Counted from the first letter of the stretch, positions 34,359 through 43,097 are shown. The stretch is DNA of 64,000 nt from Burkholderia sp. Bp8992 (GCF_003853705.1 NZ_QTQI01000001.1:372001-436000), one strand, 5' to 3'. Notes: a model not told the origin generated them from the sequence alone. A program made the numbers and translations.

Positions 34359-34491
34359 TACACGGGGCCGGATCGCCGGGCGCCACAGGTCCGTCCGGCG
34401 GGCCCTAGCCAGCCTCAGGCAAAACCAGATGGCCGGCAGCATGGCGGGGCGGCACCATCGGCGCCGTACTCAACCGAATGGAACCGCCTCC

Positions 34492-35232
34492 ATGCAAATT
34501 CATACGCTGACGATCATCGTGCTGGTGTTCCTGCTGGCCGGCGCGGTCAAGGGAATGATCGGGCTCGGGCTGCCGACGATCGCGATGGGGCTCCTGACGC
34601 TCGCGATGCCGCCTTCGGCCGCGGCCAGCTCGCTGCTCGTGCCGTCGTTCATCACCAACGTGTGGCAGTTGTGGCTCGGCCCGTCGTTCGGGCCGTTGCT
34701 GCGCCGGCTGTGGCCGCTGCTCGCCGGCCTGGCGATCGGCACGCTCACGGGCGGGCTGCCCGCGCTCGCGGCCGGCAGCACCTGGACGCACGCGGCGCTC
34801 GGCGTGGTGCTGATCGTGTACGGGCTGTGGGGGCTGGCCGCCGCACGATTGCCCGCGCCGGGTCGTCACGAGAAAGGGCTGTCGGCCGTGGTCGGCTACC
34901 TGACGGGCGTCGTGACGGCGGCGACCGGCGTGTTCGTCGTGCCGGCCGTGCCTTACCTGCAGGCGCTGCGGTTGTCGAAGGACGACCTGATCCAGGCGCT
35001 CGGACTGTCGTTTACCGCATCGACGATCGCGCTCGGCCTGCAATTGCACGTGTCGGGCGCGCTGCAGACGGTGGATCTCGGCGTGTCGGCGCTCGCGCTC
35101 GTGCCGGCGCTGGCGGGGATGGCCGGCGGCCAGTATGCGCGGCGCGTGATGAGCGAAAAGGCGTTCAAGCGCTGCTTCTTCATCGGGCTGATCGCGCTCG
35201 GCGCGTACATGGCGGCGTCGGGGTGGCTGTGA
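34492..35232 (+). CDS. TauE/SafE family sulfite/organosulfonate exporter
   Basis: A 246-residue membrane protein with about eight segments and the family motif GAVKGMIGLGLPTIAMGLL near the N-terminus, repeated in the second half as GVVTAATGVFVVPAVPYLQ. TauE/SafE proteins move sulfite, sulfoacetate or related anions across the inner membrane. It stands alone downstream of the aldo/keto reductase (133 bp) and ends in a strong hairpin. The start ATG at 34492 has no strong ribosome site. Confidence 0.85.
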   Translation: MQIHTLTIIVLVFLLAGAVKGMIGLGLPTIAMGLLTLAMPPSAAASSLLVPSFITNVWQLWLGPSFGPLLRRLWPLLAGLAIGTLTGGLPALAAGSTWTHAALGVVLIVYGLWGLAAARLPAPGRHEKGLSAVVGYLTGVVTAATGVFVVPAVPYLQALRLSKDDLIQALGLSFTASTIALGLQLHVSGALQTVDLGVSALALVPALAGMAGGQYARRVMSEKAFKRCFFIGLIALGAYMAASGWL

Positions 35233-35274
35233 GCGGGTATTGCGGGCGAGGGTGATGCCTGCGTCGTTCAGAAG

Positions 35275-35309
35275 CGCCCGAAGCCGGTTTCAGTGGCCGG
35301 CTTCGGGCG
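35275..35309. terminator. Bidirectional hairpin between TauE and the lipoprotein gene
   Basis: Perfect 13-base arms CGCCCGAAGCCGG / CCGGCTTCGGGCG with a nine-base loop, located between two converging genes. There is no U-run on either side. Confidence 0.65.
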
Positions 35310-35334
35310 TGTCACACGGCGTGGATCACGCGGC

Positions 35335-37500
35335 TCAGGCCGGATCGGCGTACTTCAGCGACCACCCGAACGTGCGCGTCGTGCCCGCGCCGAGTGCAAA
35401 CGGCTTCGTCGTGCACGCGAAGTTCGAATGCAGCTGGCCGATCGGCGTCGTCGACAGCGGGTTCGTCGCGCCGTTCGCCGTATCGAAGGCGGACAGTGCG
35501 CAGGTATCGAACCCGGAGGCCGCATAGCCGGTCGCGACGCTGTTCGCGTACATCACCGACATGCCGTCGCCATTGGCCTGCGTGGACGCGAAATCCGCGA
35601 ACGACGTGAAGTCCGTCTCGACCGCGAGGTTGCCCGTGAGCGTGCCCGAACTCAGCGTGTCGCTGCGCGACACGGTGCCGTGCGCGAACGTCAGCACCGT
35701 ATGCACCTGCAGGTCGAGATCCGTCGTGTAGGCGGCGTTCTTCGACGCGAGACGGAACTTCGTCGTATCGAACGACACGATCACCTGGCCGTTGCCTTGC
35801 TGCACGTTCAGGTTCCTGTAGTACGTGACGGGAATGTAGGTTTTTGCGTTGTACGTCACCTGCGGCACCAGCAGCGCGTAGCCGAGATCGGTCGTGCCGT
35901 AGATCAGCTTGTCCGAGAACGGCACCGGGTAGTACGGCGTGTACGAGTTGTAGTCGGGCGCCTGGCTCAGGTTCAGGTTGATCACGCGCCGGCCGTCGCG
36001 CACGGTGAGCAGCGCCGCGCTGTACGGGTGCGCGGCATCGGTCGGCTGGTTGTACCAGGTGAGCGTGTAGCGCGGCAGCGCGTCGAGCCATGCGCCGTAG
36101 TCGGCATCGGCCATCGGCGCCTTGCCGCCGAAGCCGAGCTTGTTCCACCACGCGTTCACGTACAGGTACTGGTGCAGCAGGCTGAAGTTCTCGCCCATCA
36201 CGCGCGGCTTGCCGCGATACGTGTCGGTGCCGCGGCCCTTGACCCACATGTTCACCGACGGCGTCGGCAGCGACGGGTCGTACCAGTACGTGTCGAAACG
36301 ATGCGCAGCCCGGTAGATGAATGCGTACGCAACCTGCTTTTCCTGGTCGGTCAGCACGCCGGCGTTGGCGGCGGCCGTCAGCACTTCCATGAACGCGGAA
36401 TCGCCGTACGGGCCGATCGAGCGGCCGTAGTTGAAGCCCTGGCCGCTGGCATTCAGCTGCGGCAGGATCAGGTCGACCGACTTGCGCAGATAGCCCTTCA
36501 GTTCGGGCGTGAGATTCGCCACGTTGTCCATCTCGAACGTACGCTCGACCACTTCGCCGATCAGCAGCGTGCTGTAGCGGTCGAAGCGCGCCTGGTCGTA
36601 GTAAGTCGTATGCGTGTTCGACGCTTCGTCGGAGAAGCCGCCGGAAGAATCGTTGCGGATGTGGTTCGTCAGCGTGTACAGCAGCGCGTCGCGCGCGCCC
36701 ATCGTCGCGACGGACGGATCGGTCTTCGACGCGAACGACGGGCTGCTCCAGCCGAGTTTCTGGCGCAGCCCGGCAATTCCGTAGGACACCGCATAGTAAT
36801 TCTGCGCGGTATTGAGCGACGCGATGTCGATCGGCGTGCCGGCGGCCGGGCACGTACTGGTCTTGCCGCTCGCATCGGGGCCGAACATGTCGCAGAAGGT
36901 GAGGCGCTGCTGCAGCGTCGCGAGCATCGCGTCGCTGAAGACCTCGTTGAGCATGCCGTGCGCCTTCAGGTTGTTCAGCGCGACGAGGTAGTAGTACTCG
37001 CCCCACGACGTGTTCGCATACGCGTAGTTGCTGCCCGACTGCGCCATCATCGCGGTCGTGATCGTCTGGTACGTCGCGAGGTAGCTCGCGTATTGCGGGT
37101 CGTTCTTCGACTTCATGTCGATCAGGATGTACGACAGGCCGAGCGCGAGCTTGCCGGGCAGGAATTTGTCGCCGGTATTCGTGTCGAGCACGTGGACCGG
37201 CGTGCCGTCGCCGAGATCCATCACGACCTGCGTGAAGTCGGGCGACTTCCGGATCAGGTCGAACAGCGCGCGCATCTGGCCCATCATCGTGACCGGAATG
37301 TTCGTGCCGGCCGGCACGCTCGTGTCGGGCGCACCGTAGACGAGCGCCTGCAGCGAGTTCGACGCGAGCGTGGGTGTCGTGGACGGGGGCGGCGATGACG
37401 GCGGCGTATCGGTCACGTCGTTGCCGCCGCACGCGCTGACGAATACGACGGAAAGGGCGCTGAGCGCGGCGCCGAGCGCGAATCTGCTGCGCGGATGCAT
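35335..37500 (-). CDS. Large exported lipoprotein, possible polysaccharide lyase-like (alpha/alpha toroid)
   Basis: A 721-residue lipoprotein: signal peptide with lipobox VSAC (Cys at ~24), then a Pro/Ser/Thr linker. I cannot assign the rest firmly. The first ~400 residues are helical with aromatic-rich motifs such as GFNYGRSIGPYGDSAF and NYYAVSYGIAGLRQK, and the last ~300 are beta-rich. This two-part plan is like polysaccharide lyases of the PL8/heparinase type. A perfect LacI-type palindrome upstream supports carbohydrate control. The gene is monocistronic, and no sugar transporter is adjacent. Confidence 0.6.
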   Translation of the reverse strand: MHPRSRFALGAALSALSVVFVSACGGNDVTDTPPSSPPPSTTPTLASNSLQALVYGAPDTSVPAGTNIPVTMMGQMRALFDLIRKSPDFTQVVMDLGDGTPVHVLDTNTGDKFLPGKLALGLSYILIDMKSKNDPQYASYLATYQTITTAMMAQSGSNYAYANTSWGEYYYLVALNNLKAHGMLNEVFSDAMLATLQQRLTFCDMFGPDASGKTSTCPAAGTPIDIASLNTAQNYYAVSYGIAGLRQKLGWSSPSFASKTDPSVATMGARDALLYTLTNHIRNDSSGGFSDEASNTHTTYYDQARFDRYSTLLIGEVVERTFEMDNVANLTPELKGYLRKSVDLILPQLNASGQGFNYGRSIGPYGDSAFMEVLTAAANAGVLTDQEKQVAYAFIYRAAHRFDTYWYDPSLPTPSVNMWVKGRGTDTYRGKPRVMGENFSLLHQYLYVNAWWNKLGFGGKAPMADADYGAWLDALPRYTLTWYNQPTDAAHPYSAALLTVRDGRRVINLNLSQAPDYNSYTPYYPVPFSDKLIYGTTDLGYALLVPQVTYNAKTYIPVTYYRNLNVQQGNGQVIVSFDTTKFRLASKNAAYTTDLDLQVHTVLTFAHGTVSRSDTLSSGTLTGNLAVETDFTSFADFASTQANGDGMSVMYANSVATGYAASGFDTCALSAFDTANGATNPLSTTPIGQLHSNFACTTKPFALGAGTTRTFGWSLKYADPA

Positions 37501-37678
37501 TGTGTCTCCAGTTTCGAATAGTGATGAAGGACGGGCAGGTGTGGCCGTTGCCGCGCTCGACGCCCGTACCCGGCCGCCGCCCAGCAACCCTGATCCCTGC
37601 GGGCGGACAGCCTGAATCACAACTCGAGCGGGCAAGCGTTCCCCCTGCGCGGGCCGTGGCCGGCGTCGCGCTGATGCA

Positions 37679-37696
37679 TTGGAAAACGTTTTCCAA
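37679..37696. promoter_or_regulatory. LacI-family operator candidate (site 1)
   Basis: Perfect 18-bp palindrome TTGGAAAACGTTTTCCAA with the central CG typical of LacI/GalR operators, about 180 bp upstream of the lipoprotein start. Confidence 0.7.
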
Positions 37697-37911
37697 ATTT
37701 AGGCATCGGGCGGCGCGATGTCAATGAACTTTCACGCCGGATGCGCCGGTGAAAACCCGGATGGTGGGAATGGCGAGATGGGGCGGGAGATCAGGATGGC
37801 GCGGAAATTACCCGGTATTTTGTCGTTGATCGAGCAGGTATCGTGCCGGGAAAGAGTGCTGGAGCGACAGGCAACGAGATTGAATGTCGACGTGCTTTAG
37901 ATGGATGACGA

Positions 37912-37926
37912 GAGAAAACGTTATCC
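37912..37926. promoter_or_regulatory. LacI-family operator candidate (site 2, degenerate)
   Basis: GAGAAAACGTTATCC keeps the AAAACGTT core of site 1; its centre is 232 bp from it, close to 22 helical turns. Confidence 0.4.
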
Positions 37927-37974
37927 ATAAGGATCGAGGCGCATCACCGCCGATATCGGGCCGCCGCGACGGGC

Positions 37975-38361
37975 CTAAAGCTGCGCCTCGATCGCAGCCT
38001 TGTCGATTACCGACCAGACCTGACGGATCTTGCCGTCATGAAACTCGTAGAACACGTTCTCGGCGAACGTGACCTTCCGGCCGTCGACGGCGAGCCCCAT
38101 GAACGTCCCCTTCGGCGAACAGGCGAAGCGCAGCCGACATGCGACGCGCGGCGGCTCGCACGCGAGCAGCCGGATGTCGAAACGGAGATCGGGAATGTCG
38201 CGATAGTCCTGTTCGAGCATCGCGCGGTAGCCGGCGAGGCCGAGCGGCCGGTCGTTGTGGATCACGTCGTCGGACACATACTCGCCGAGCGCCGCCCAGT
38301 CCTGCCGGTTCAGGCAATCGATATAGGCGCGATAGCGGGTGGCGAGATCGGTTTCGGTCAT
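37975..38361 (-). CDS. SnoaL-like / NTF2 superfamily protein
   Basis: A 128-residue protein with the SnoaL polyketide-cyclase-like cone fold: RYRAYIDCLNRQDWAALGEYVSDDVIHNDRPLG, then DLRFDIRLLACEPPRVACRL and a C-terminal FYEFHDGKIRQVWSVIDK. I chose the second ATG (38361) because GGAG lies eight bases upstream; the first ATG (38367) is too close to it. Such proteins are cyclases, isomerases or ligand carriers. It follows the LysR gene on the same strand after 35 bp, so the two are probably co-transcribed. Confidence 0.8.
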   Translation of the reverse strand: MTETDLATRYRAYIDCLNRQDWAALGEYVSDDVIHNDRPLGLAGYRAMLEQDYRDIPDLRFDIRLLACEPPRVACRLRFACSPKGTFMGLAVDGRKVTFAENVFYEFHDGKIRQVWSVIDKAAIEAQL

Positions 38362-38396
38362 GGTCATGTCTCCGTGTATCGACGATGTGGCGCGCG

Positions 38397-39293
38397 TTAC
38401 GGCGACGTTGCCGCGCCGGACAGGAACGCGACGAACTCGCGCGTGTACTTCGGCAGCGCGTCGAACGACCGCGCGCAGAGCGTCAGCTTCCGGTGGCTCC
38501 ACGGATCGGACAGCTCGACGAGCCGCACGTCCATCGTCTGCATCGCGCGCTCGGCCGCATGGCGCGACACGATGCCGATGCCCACGCCGCTCGCGATCAC
38601 GCGGCAGATCGCATCGAAGCTCTTCAACTGCACGCGATAACGGATCCGCTTGCCGAGCGCGCGCGCCTGGTCGGCGAGATGCACCTGCAGCGCGCTGCCG
38701 TCGGTGAGGCCGATGAAATCTTCGCCGGCGATCGCGTCGAACGCGACTGCCCCGTGCGACGCGAGCGGATGCGCGGCCGGCACGACGACGATCAGCCAGT
38801 CCTCGCGGAACGGCTTCTGTTCGAGCCCGCCGAGCCCGACCGAATCGGCGACGATGCCGACCTCGGCCGTCTTGTTGCGGATCGCGTGCACGATCTCCTG
38901 GCTCGAGCGTTCCTCGACGCTGATCGACAGCTTCGGATGGTGCGGCAGGTAATCGGCCAGCGCGTCGGGCAGGTATTCGCTCAGCGACGCCGTGTTGCAC
39001 AGCAGCCGGATATGGCCGCGCAGCCCCTGGCCGAATTGCTGCAATTCTCCGCGCATGTGGTCGATCTGCTGCAGCACGGTGCGTGCGTGGTGTTCGAGCG
39101 CGCGGCCCGCGTCGGTCGCCTGCGCGCCCGACTTGGTCCGGTGCAGCAGCGGCACGCCGAGTTCGTCCTCCATGCCGCGGATGCGCTCGCTCGCGGCCTG
39201 CAGCGTGATGTGCGTGCGCTCGGCGCCGCTTGTGATCGTGCCGGCTTCGCAGATGTTCAGGAAGAGCCGCAGGTCGGTCAGGTCGAAACGCAT
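38397..39293 (-). CDS. LysR family transcriptional regulator
   Basis: A 298-residue LysR regulator starting at ATG 39293 (MRFDLTDLRLF). The helix-turn-helix reads GTITSGAERTHITLQAASERIRGME, a variant of the usual pattern, followed by a full effector domain (VAEVGIVADSVGLGGLEQ-like region, IGLTDGSALQVHL). Upstream in-frame codons to 39428 are unlike the family. It precedes the SnoaL-like gene. Its target may be that gene or the divergent small-protein gene. Confidence 0.86.
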   Translation of the reverse strand: MRFDLTDLRLFLNICEAGTITSGAERTHITLQAASERIRGMEDELGVPLLHRTKSGAQATDAGRALEHHARTVLQQIDHMRGELQQFGQGLRGHIRLLCNTASLSEYLPDALADYLPHHPKLSISVEERSSQEIVHAIRNKTAEVGIVADSVGLGGLEQKPFREDWLIVVVPAAHPLASHGAVAFDAIAGEDFIGLTDGSALQVHLADQARALGKRIRYRVQLKSFDAICRVIASGVGIGIVSRHAAERAMQTMDVRLVELSDPWSHRKLTLCARSFDALPKYTREFVAFLSGAATSP

Positions 39294-39448
39294 GATGGGC
39301 GGGGAGTGAAGGCGTTGAATGGCCGATAAGTTAGCAGGAACCGCCGCGCCGGTCTCAGGCGCAGCCTGAGGCCCGATTCGCCGGTTCCGCATTTTCGGGG
39401 CGCGATCGATGGCCGAACATGGCTGCACATCAACCGAGGGAGCCTGTC

Positions 39449-39559
39449 ATGCGGATCGATTCGTCGTGGGGCGTGTCGTTCAAGATCGCGCTGCATTTGC
39501 TGTTCCTGTGCATCGGCATCGCGTGGGCCTGTTCCGAATTTGTCCGATGGTTGCATTGA
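39449..39559 (+). CDS. 36-residue single-span membrane protein
   Basis: Short open frame beginning at an ATG with AGGGAG seven bases upstream. A polar N-terminus (MRIDSSWG) leads into one strong hydrophobic helix containing LHLLFLCIGIAWAC, and ends in a short tail SEFVRWLH. The clear ribosome site and a clean transmembrane segment make it a likely real small protein, below the size that gene callers usually report. The function is unknown. Two cysteines lie within the helix. Confidence 0.55.
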   Translation: MRIDSSWGVSFKIALHLLFLCIGIAWACSEFVRWLH

Positions 39560-39793
39560 GTGCTGCTGCGCGCCTATTGAAACAAATCTGTCATAGTTTT
39601 TGACGACGAAAATTCTTCCGCTTTTCCACAAATAGACCATCAAGTTTTTCTGAATCGGACCGTATTACCGGTAGCGAATGCCGGCCGGCATCCGGTTCGT
39701 GATCGTTTGTCATCATTGTTTGCATCCGGTTACACGTCGGCCGTTCCGTTTTTGAGATGCTTGAAAGATTGTCAAACCGGAGTCGGATCGTCC

Positions 39794-40645
39794 ATGAAAA
39801 CGCGCGAGATTCACCGCAACGCGGCGTGGTTGCCAGGCTTGGCAGCTGTGCTCGTCATGGCCGGTTGTGCAAGCACGCAGTCCGTCCCGCCGAGCGATAC
39901 GCTGGCGGGCTCGTCGTCGAGCCAGCCGGCTTCCGCGCCGTCGGCGGCCCCGTCCGCCACAATGCCGCCCGCACCGATTCTCGTTGCGCAGAAGTACGTC
40001 GTGAAGCGCGGCGACACGCTGACGGGCATCGCGTCCGCGAACGACTGCAGCGTGGCCGACCTGCGCACCTGGAACAAGCTGCCCGGGAACGGCAGGCTGC
40101 GGATGGGGCAGGTGCTGCGCATCGTCAAGCAGCAGCCGCTGCCGCCGGCGGGCGCGGCCGGGACGCAAACGGCCGCGGGCAATGGGGCCGCTGGTGGTCA
40201 GGCAACTTCACAGGCGAGCACGTCGAATGCGAGCGACCGCCAGGTCGTCAAGGAAACGAAACGGCATGCGGGCGGTGTCGCGCTCAAGTGGCCGGCGAGC
40301 GGCAAGATCGTCGACGGGTTCCGGCCGGGGCAGAACCGCGGCATCCAGATCGCCGGCCGGCCGGGCGACCCGGTGCGCGCCGCGGCCGACGGCCGCGTGA
40401 TGTACGCGGGCACCGGCCTGAACGATTACGGCAGCCTGATCATCGTCCAGCACAACGCCGATTTCCTGACCGCGTATGCGCACAACCGCAAGCTGCTCGT
40501 GAAAACGGGCGACATCGTGCGCCAGGGAGACGAGATCGCCGAGATGGGCGACCTCGACAACTCGCGCGTCGCGCTGCTGTTCGAGGTCCGGCGCGACGGC
40601 AAGCCGGTGAATCCGATGCCGTACCTGCCTTCGTCGCAAGGGTGA
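39794..40645 (+). CDS. NlpD-like LysM/M23 lipoprotein with degenerate peptidase site
   Basis: A 283-residue lipoprotein (lipobox VMAGC, Cys25) with a LysM domain (~67-110, KYVVKRGDTLTGIAS), a low-complexity linker, and a C-terminal M23/LytM domain (~162-280). In the M23 zinc site the HxxxD pair reads N181RGIQ185 and the final HxH reads A260-L-L262, so zinc binding is lost; only His230 in YAHN remains. This matches E. coli NlpD, which activates the amidase AmiC instead of cleaving peptidoglycan. It therefore probably regulates an amidase at the envelope. It is followed by the beta-lactamase homologue. Confidence 0.85.
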   Translation: MKTREIHRNAAWLPGLAAVLVMAGCASTQSVPPSDTLAGSSSSQPASAPSAAPSATMPPAPILVAQKYVVKRGDTLTGIASANDCSVADLRTWNKLPGNGRLRMGQVLRIVKQQPLPPAGAAGTQTAAGNGAAGGQATSQASTSNASDRQVVKETKRHAGGVALKWPASGKIVDGFRPGQNRGIQIAGRPGDPVRAAADGRVMYAGTGLNDYGSLIIVQHNADFLTAYAHNRKLLVKTGDIVRQGDEIAEMGDLDNSRVALLFEVRRDGKPVNPMPYLPSSQG

Positions 40646-40855
40646 CGCAGGGCCGTTTTGCTGGAACGTGGCGGCGGTCGCTGCTACGCTAGGGTCTGTT
40701 CATGCACGTCCCGCGCACTGCGGGGCCGACGGGCGTCTTTCGGGGATGCGCGGCGAATGCCGTTGCGGGCCGGCCGTCGGCGTGAACGGGCGCGCTTCGC
40801 CGAGGCGTGCCCGCGTTGCTTCGTGCCACCGTTTCCGACAGAACGCACTTCATAC

Positions 40856-41755
40856 ATGGAACACTCTCCGACACGCCGCTCGCTGTTGCTTGCCGCCGTT
40901 GCCGCGCCGTTCGTCGCCGCGTGCACCTCCGCGCCGGTCGCCGACCAGGGGCGCGCCCACACTGCCCAGGCCGAACTGGCCGCACTCGAAAAAGCATCGA
41001 ACGGCCGCCTCGGCGTCGCCGCGCTCGACACGTCGAACGGCGTGCGCATCGCCCACCACGCGCGCGAGCGCTTCCCGCTGTGCGGCACGTATGCGGTCAT
41101 GGCCGCCGCCGCGATGCTCGCGCGCGGTTCGCTCGATGCCTCGCTGCTGCCGCGCCGCATCCTGTATCGCCGCTATGAAGTCGTGTCGGGCTCGCCGATC
41201 ACCGAAAGCCACGTCGACACGGGCATGACGATCGCGCAGCTGTGCGAGGCGATGCTGCAGGCGGGCGACAAGGGCGCGGGCAACCTGTTGATGGGCGTGC
41301 TCGGCGGCCCGCAGGCCGTCACGTCGTTCGCGCGCGAGAGCGGCGACACGACGTTCCGCCTCGACCACTGGGAGCCGGAACTGAACAAGGCCGCGCCCGA
41401 CGACGAACGCGACACGTCGACGCCCGTCGCGATGGTCGACACGCTGCAGCGGCTGCTGCTCGGCAATGCGCTGCAAGCGCCGCAGCGCACGCAACTGACG
41501 GAATGGATGGCCGGCGGCGCGCGCGGCGCGACCGGCATCGCGGCGAGCGTGCCGCCGGGCTGGCGCGTCGCGGAAAAAGCCGGCACGGGCGGCTACGGCA
41601 CGACGACCGACGTCGCGGTGCTGTGGCCGCCGTCGCGTGCGCCGATCGTGATGGCCGTGTCGTTCACGCAGCAGCAGGCCGATGCCGCGGCGCGCGCGGA
41701 CGTCGTCGCGTCGGCGGCGCGCATCGCGGCGGGCGCGCTGACTGCGACGGCCTGA
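40856..41755 (+). CDS. Class A beta-lactamase homologue lacking catalytic residues
   Basis: A 299-residue lipoprotein with a twin-arginine-like signal (TRRSLLLAAVAAPFVAAC, lipobox Cys23), as in Burkholderia PenA. The fold markers FRLDHWEPELN (E173/N177 = Ambler Glu166/Asn170) and WRVAEKAGTGGYGTTTDVAVLWPP (K241 = Lys234) are kept. But the SxxK motif reads C76-G-T-Y-A80, so Ser70 is Gly and Lys73 is Ala. The SDN motif reads G137-D-K139, so Ser130 is Gly. It cannot work as a serine beta-lactamase. The frame is intact and the residues around the site are conserved, so it is a pseudoenzyme rather than a decaying gene. A LysR gene follows. Confidence 0.85.
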   Translation: MEHSPTRRSLLLAAVAAPFVAACTSAPVADQGRAHTAQAELAALEKASNGRLGVAALDTSNGVRIAHHARERFPLCGTYAVMAAAAMLARGSLDASLLPRRILYRRYEVVSGSPITESHVDTGMTIAQLCEAMLQAGDKGAGNLLMGVLGGPQAVTSFARESGDTTFRLDHWEPELNKAAPDDERDTSTPVAMVDTLQRLLLGNALQAPQRTQLTEWMAGGARGATGIAASVPPGWRVAEKAGTGGYGTTTDVAVLWPPSRAPIVMAVSFTQQQADAAARADVVASAARIAAGALTATA

Positions 41756-41862
41756 CGGGCCGGCGTCTCGCGCAACGCGGGCGTTTGGCTTATCGTGTCG
41801 GTCTGCGCGCGCCGGCGTCGGCGCGCGGTTCTTCCGCGCCGTTTTTCCGTTTCCCGTTCGCC

Positions 41863-42735
41863 ATGCACCGACTTCCGCCCCTGCACGCGCTGCAGATCTT
41901 CTCGACGGTGGCCCGCCACCGCAGCTTCACGCGCGCGGCCGAGCAGCTGTGCATCACGCAGGGCGCGGTGAGCCGGCAGATCCAGACGCTCGAGGCGCAC
42001 TATGGCTTTCCGCTGTTCAAGCGGCATGCGAAGGGGCTCACGCTGACGGCGGAGGGCGAGCAGTTGCTGCCGGTCGTCAACGAGAGCTTCGCGCGGATCG
42101 AGGACATCTCGATGAAGCTCACGCGGCAGCGCACCGATCTCGCGCTGAAGGTGCCCACCTGCGTGATGCGCTGGATGCTGCCGCGCATCATGCGCTTCCA
42201 GGGCGAGCATCCCGATCTCCATGTGCAGATCACGACCGCGTGGCAGCACGTCGTCGATTTCTCGACCGAGCCGTTCGATGCGGCGGTCGTCTACGGCACG
42301 TCGCCGGGCCCCGGCGTGTTCGCACTGCCGCTGTTCGACGAGCGGCTGACGCCCGTATGCGCGCCCGAGCTGCGACAGGCGTCGCCGCTCGATGCGGTCG
42401 GCGATCTCGCGCGCCATACGCTGCTGCATCCGACCCGCGACCATCGCGACTGGCGCGCGTGGCTCGACCATGCGGGCGAGCGCAGCGTCGATCCCGCACG
42501 CGGGCCGACGTTCGACACGCTCGATCTCGCGACGAACGCGGCGATGCAGGGTTTCGGCGTCGCGATCGGCGATGTGACGCTCGTCGACGACGACGTCAGC
42601 GCACACCGGCTCGAACGGCCGTTCGACATCGTGCTCGAAACCGGCGCGCGCTACTTCTTCGTGTATCCCGAGACCATCGGCAGCCAGCAGAAGATCCGCG
42701 CGTTCAGCGACTGGATCGCGCGCCATCGCGACTGA
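41863..42735 (+). CDS. LysR family transcriptional regulator (GcvA/AmpR-like)
   Basis: A 290-residue LysR regulator with the GcvA/AmpR-type N-terminus MHRLPPLHALQIFSTVARHRS, helix-turn-helix FTRAAEQLCITQGAVSRQIQTLE, and PLFKRHAKGLTLTAEG. AmpR/PenR proteins of this group control beta-lactamase genes in response to muropeptides, usually from a divergent position. Here the gene lies 107 bp downstream of the beta-lactamase homologue on the same strand, so regulation of that gene is possible but not implied by geometry. Confidence 0.87.
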   Translation: MHRLPPLHALQIFSTVARHRSFTRAAEQLCITQGAVSRQIQTLEAHYGFPLFKRHAKGLTLTAEGEQLLPVVNESFARIEDISMKLTRQRTDLALKVPTCVMRWMLPRIMRFQGEHPDLHVQITTAWQHVVDFSTEPFDAAVVYGTSPGPGVFALPLFDERLTPVCAPELRQASPLDAVGDLARHTLLHPTRDHRDWRAWLDHAGERSVDPARGPTFDTLDLATNAAMQGFGVAIGDVTLVDDDVSAHRLERPFDIVLETGARYFFVYPETIGSQQKIRAFSDWIARHRD

Positions 42736-42761
42736 CGCGCGGCGGCTCCGGCAGCGGGTTT

Positions 42762-43097
42762 CTACTGGTAGGTCACGACGGCGATCATCGGCGCGTGCGC
42801 GTTGCCCGGACGGTCAGGTAAAACGATTGCGCGCGAGGCCTGCGTAAAGGTCGTGGTCTTGATCGTGCGCTGGCTTGCCGCGTCGACGAACGCGACTTGT
42901 CCGCTGGCAGGCCGCGGGCAGTCGGGGCGCACGTGCGCGTGGGCGGCATCGGCCGTATCGAGCGCGAACGAGCAGGGCGGCTCGACGATCATGCCGGTGA
43001 AGTGGATGATGCCGGACGCGCCGGCGGCGAATGAAGAGGACGAGGCCAGAAGCGAGGCAGCCAGGGCAAACGAGGCGGCAAACGAACGATGCTTCAT
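42762..43097 (-). CDS. Small exported protein with fimbrial-subunit-like N-terminus
   Basis: A 111-residue protein with a Sec signal (cleavage after SSFAAG, about residue 25) and GGAG before its ATG. The mature start SGIIHFTGMIVEPPCSF recalls the first strand of type 1 pilus subunits, and a second cysteine follows at PDCPRP. It is much shorter than a FimA subunit and there are no usher or chaperone genes. It ends in VVTYQ. The function is unknown. Confidence 0.65.
   Translation of the reverse strand: MKHRSFAASFALAASLLASSSSFAAGASGIIHFTGMIVEPPCSFALDTADAAHAHVRPDCPRPASGQVAFVDAASQRTIKTTTFTQASRAIVLPDRPGNAHAPMIAVVTYQ

Larger units (their letters stand above)
37501..37974. other. 474-bp leader region of the large lipoprotein gene
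   Basis: No supported gene. It contains two LacI-type operator-like sites 232 bp apart, the second degenerate. A 60-codon open frame at 37718-37900 on the plus strand has no coding character. Confidence 0.5.

Noticed and set aside
35293-37398. 701-codon plus-strand open frame
   Set aside because: Antisense to the large lipoprotein gene, which has a lipobox, terminator and operator in the opposite direction.
37718-37900. 60-codon open frame in the lipoprotein leader
   Set aside because: No ribosome site and no coding character; it begins beside the LacI-type palindrome.
37979-38370. Frame extending from the SnoaL-like protein up to 39000
   Set aside because: The upstream part is antisense or out of frame with the LysR gene; the SnoaL domain begins at the ATG near 38361.
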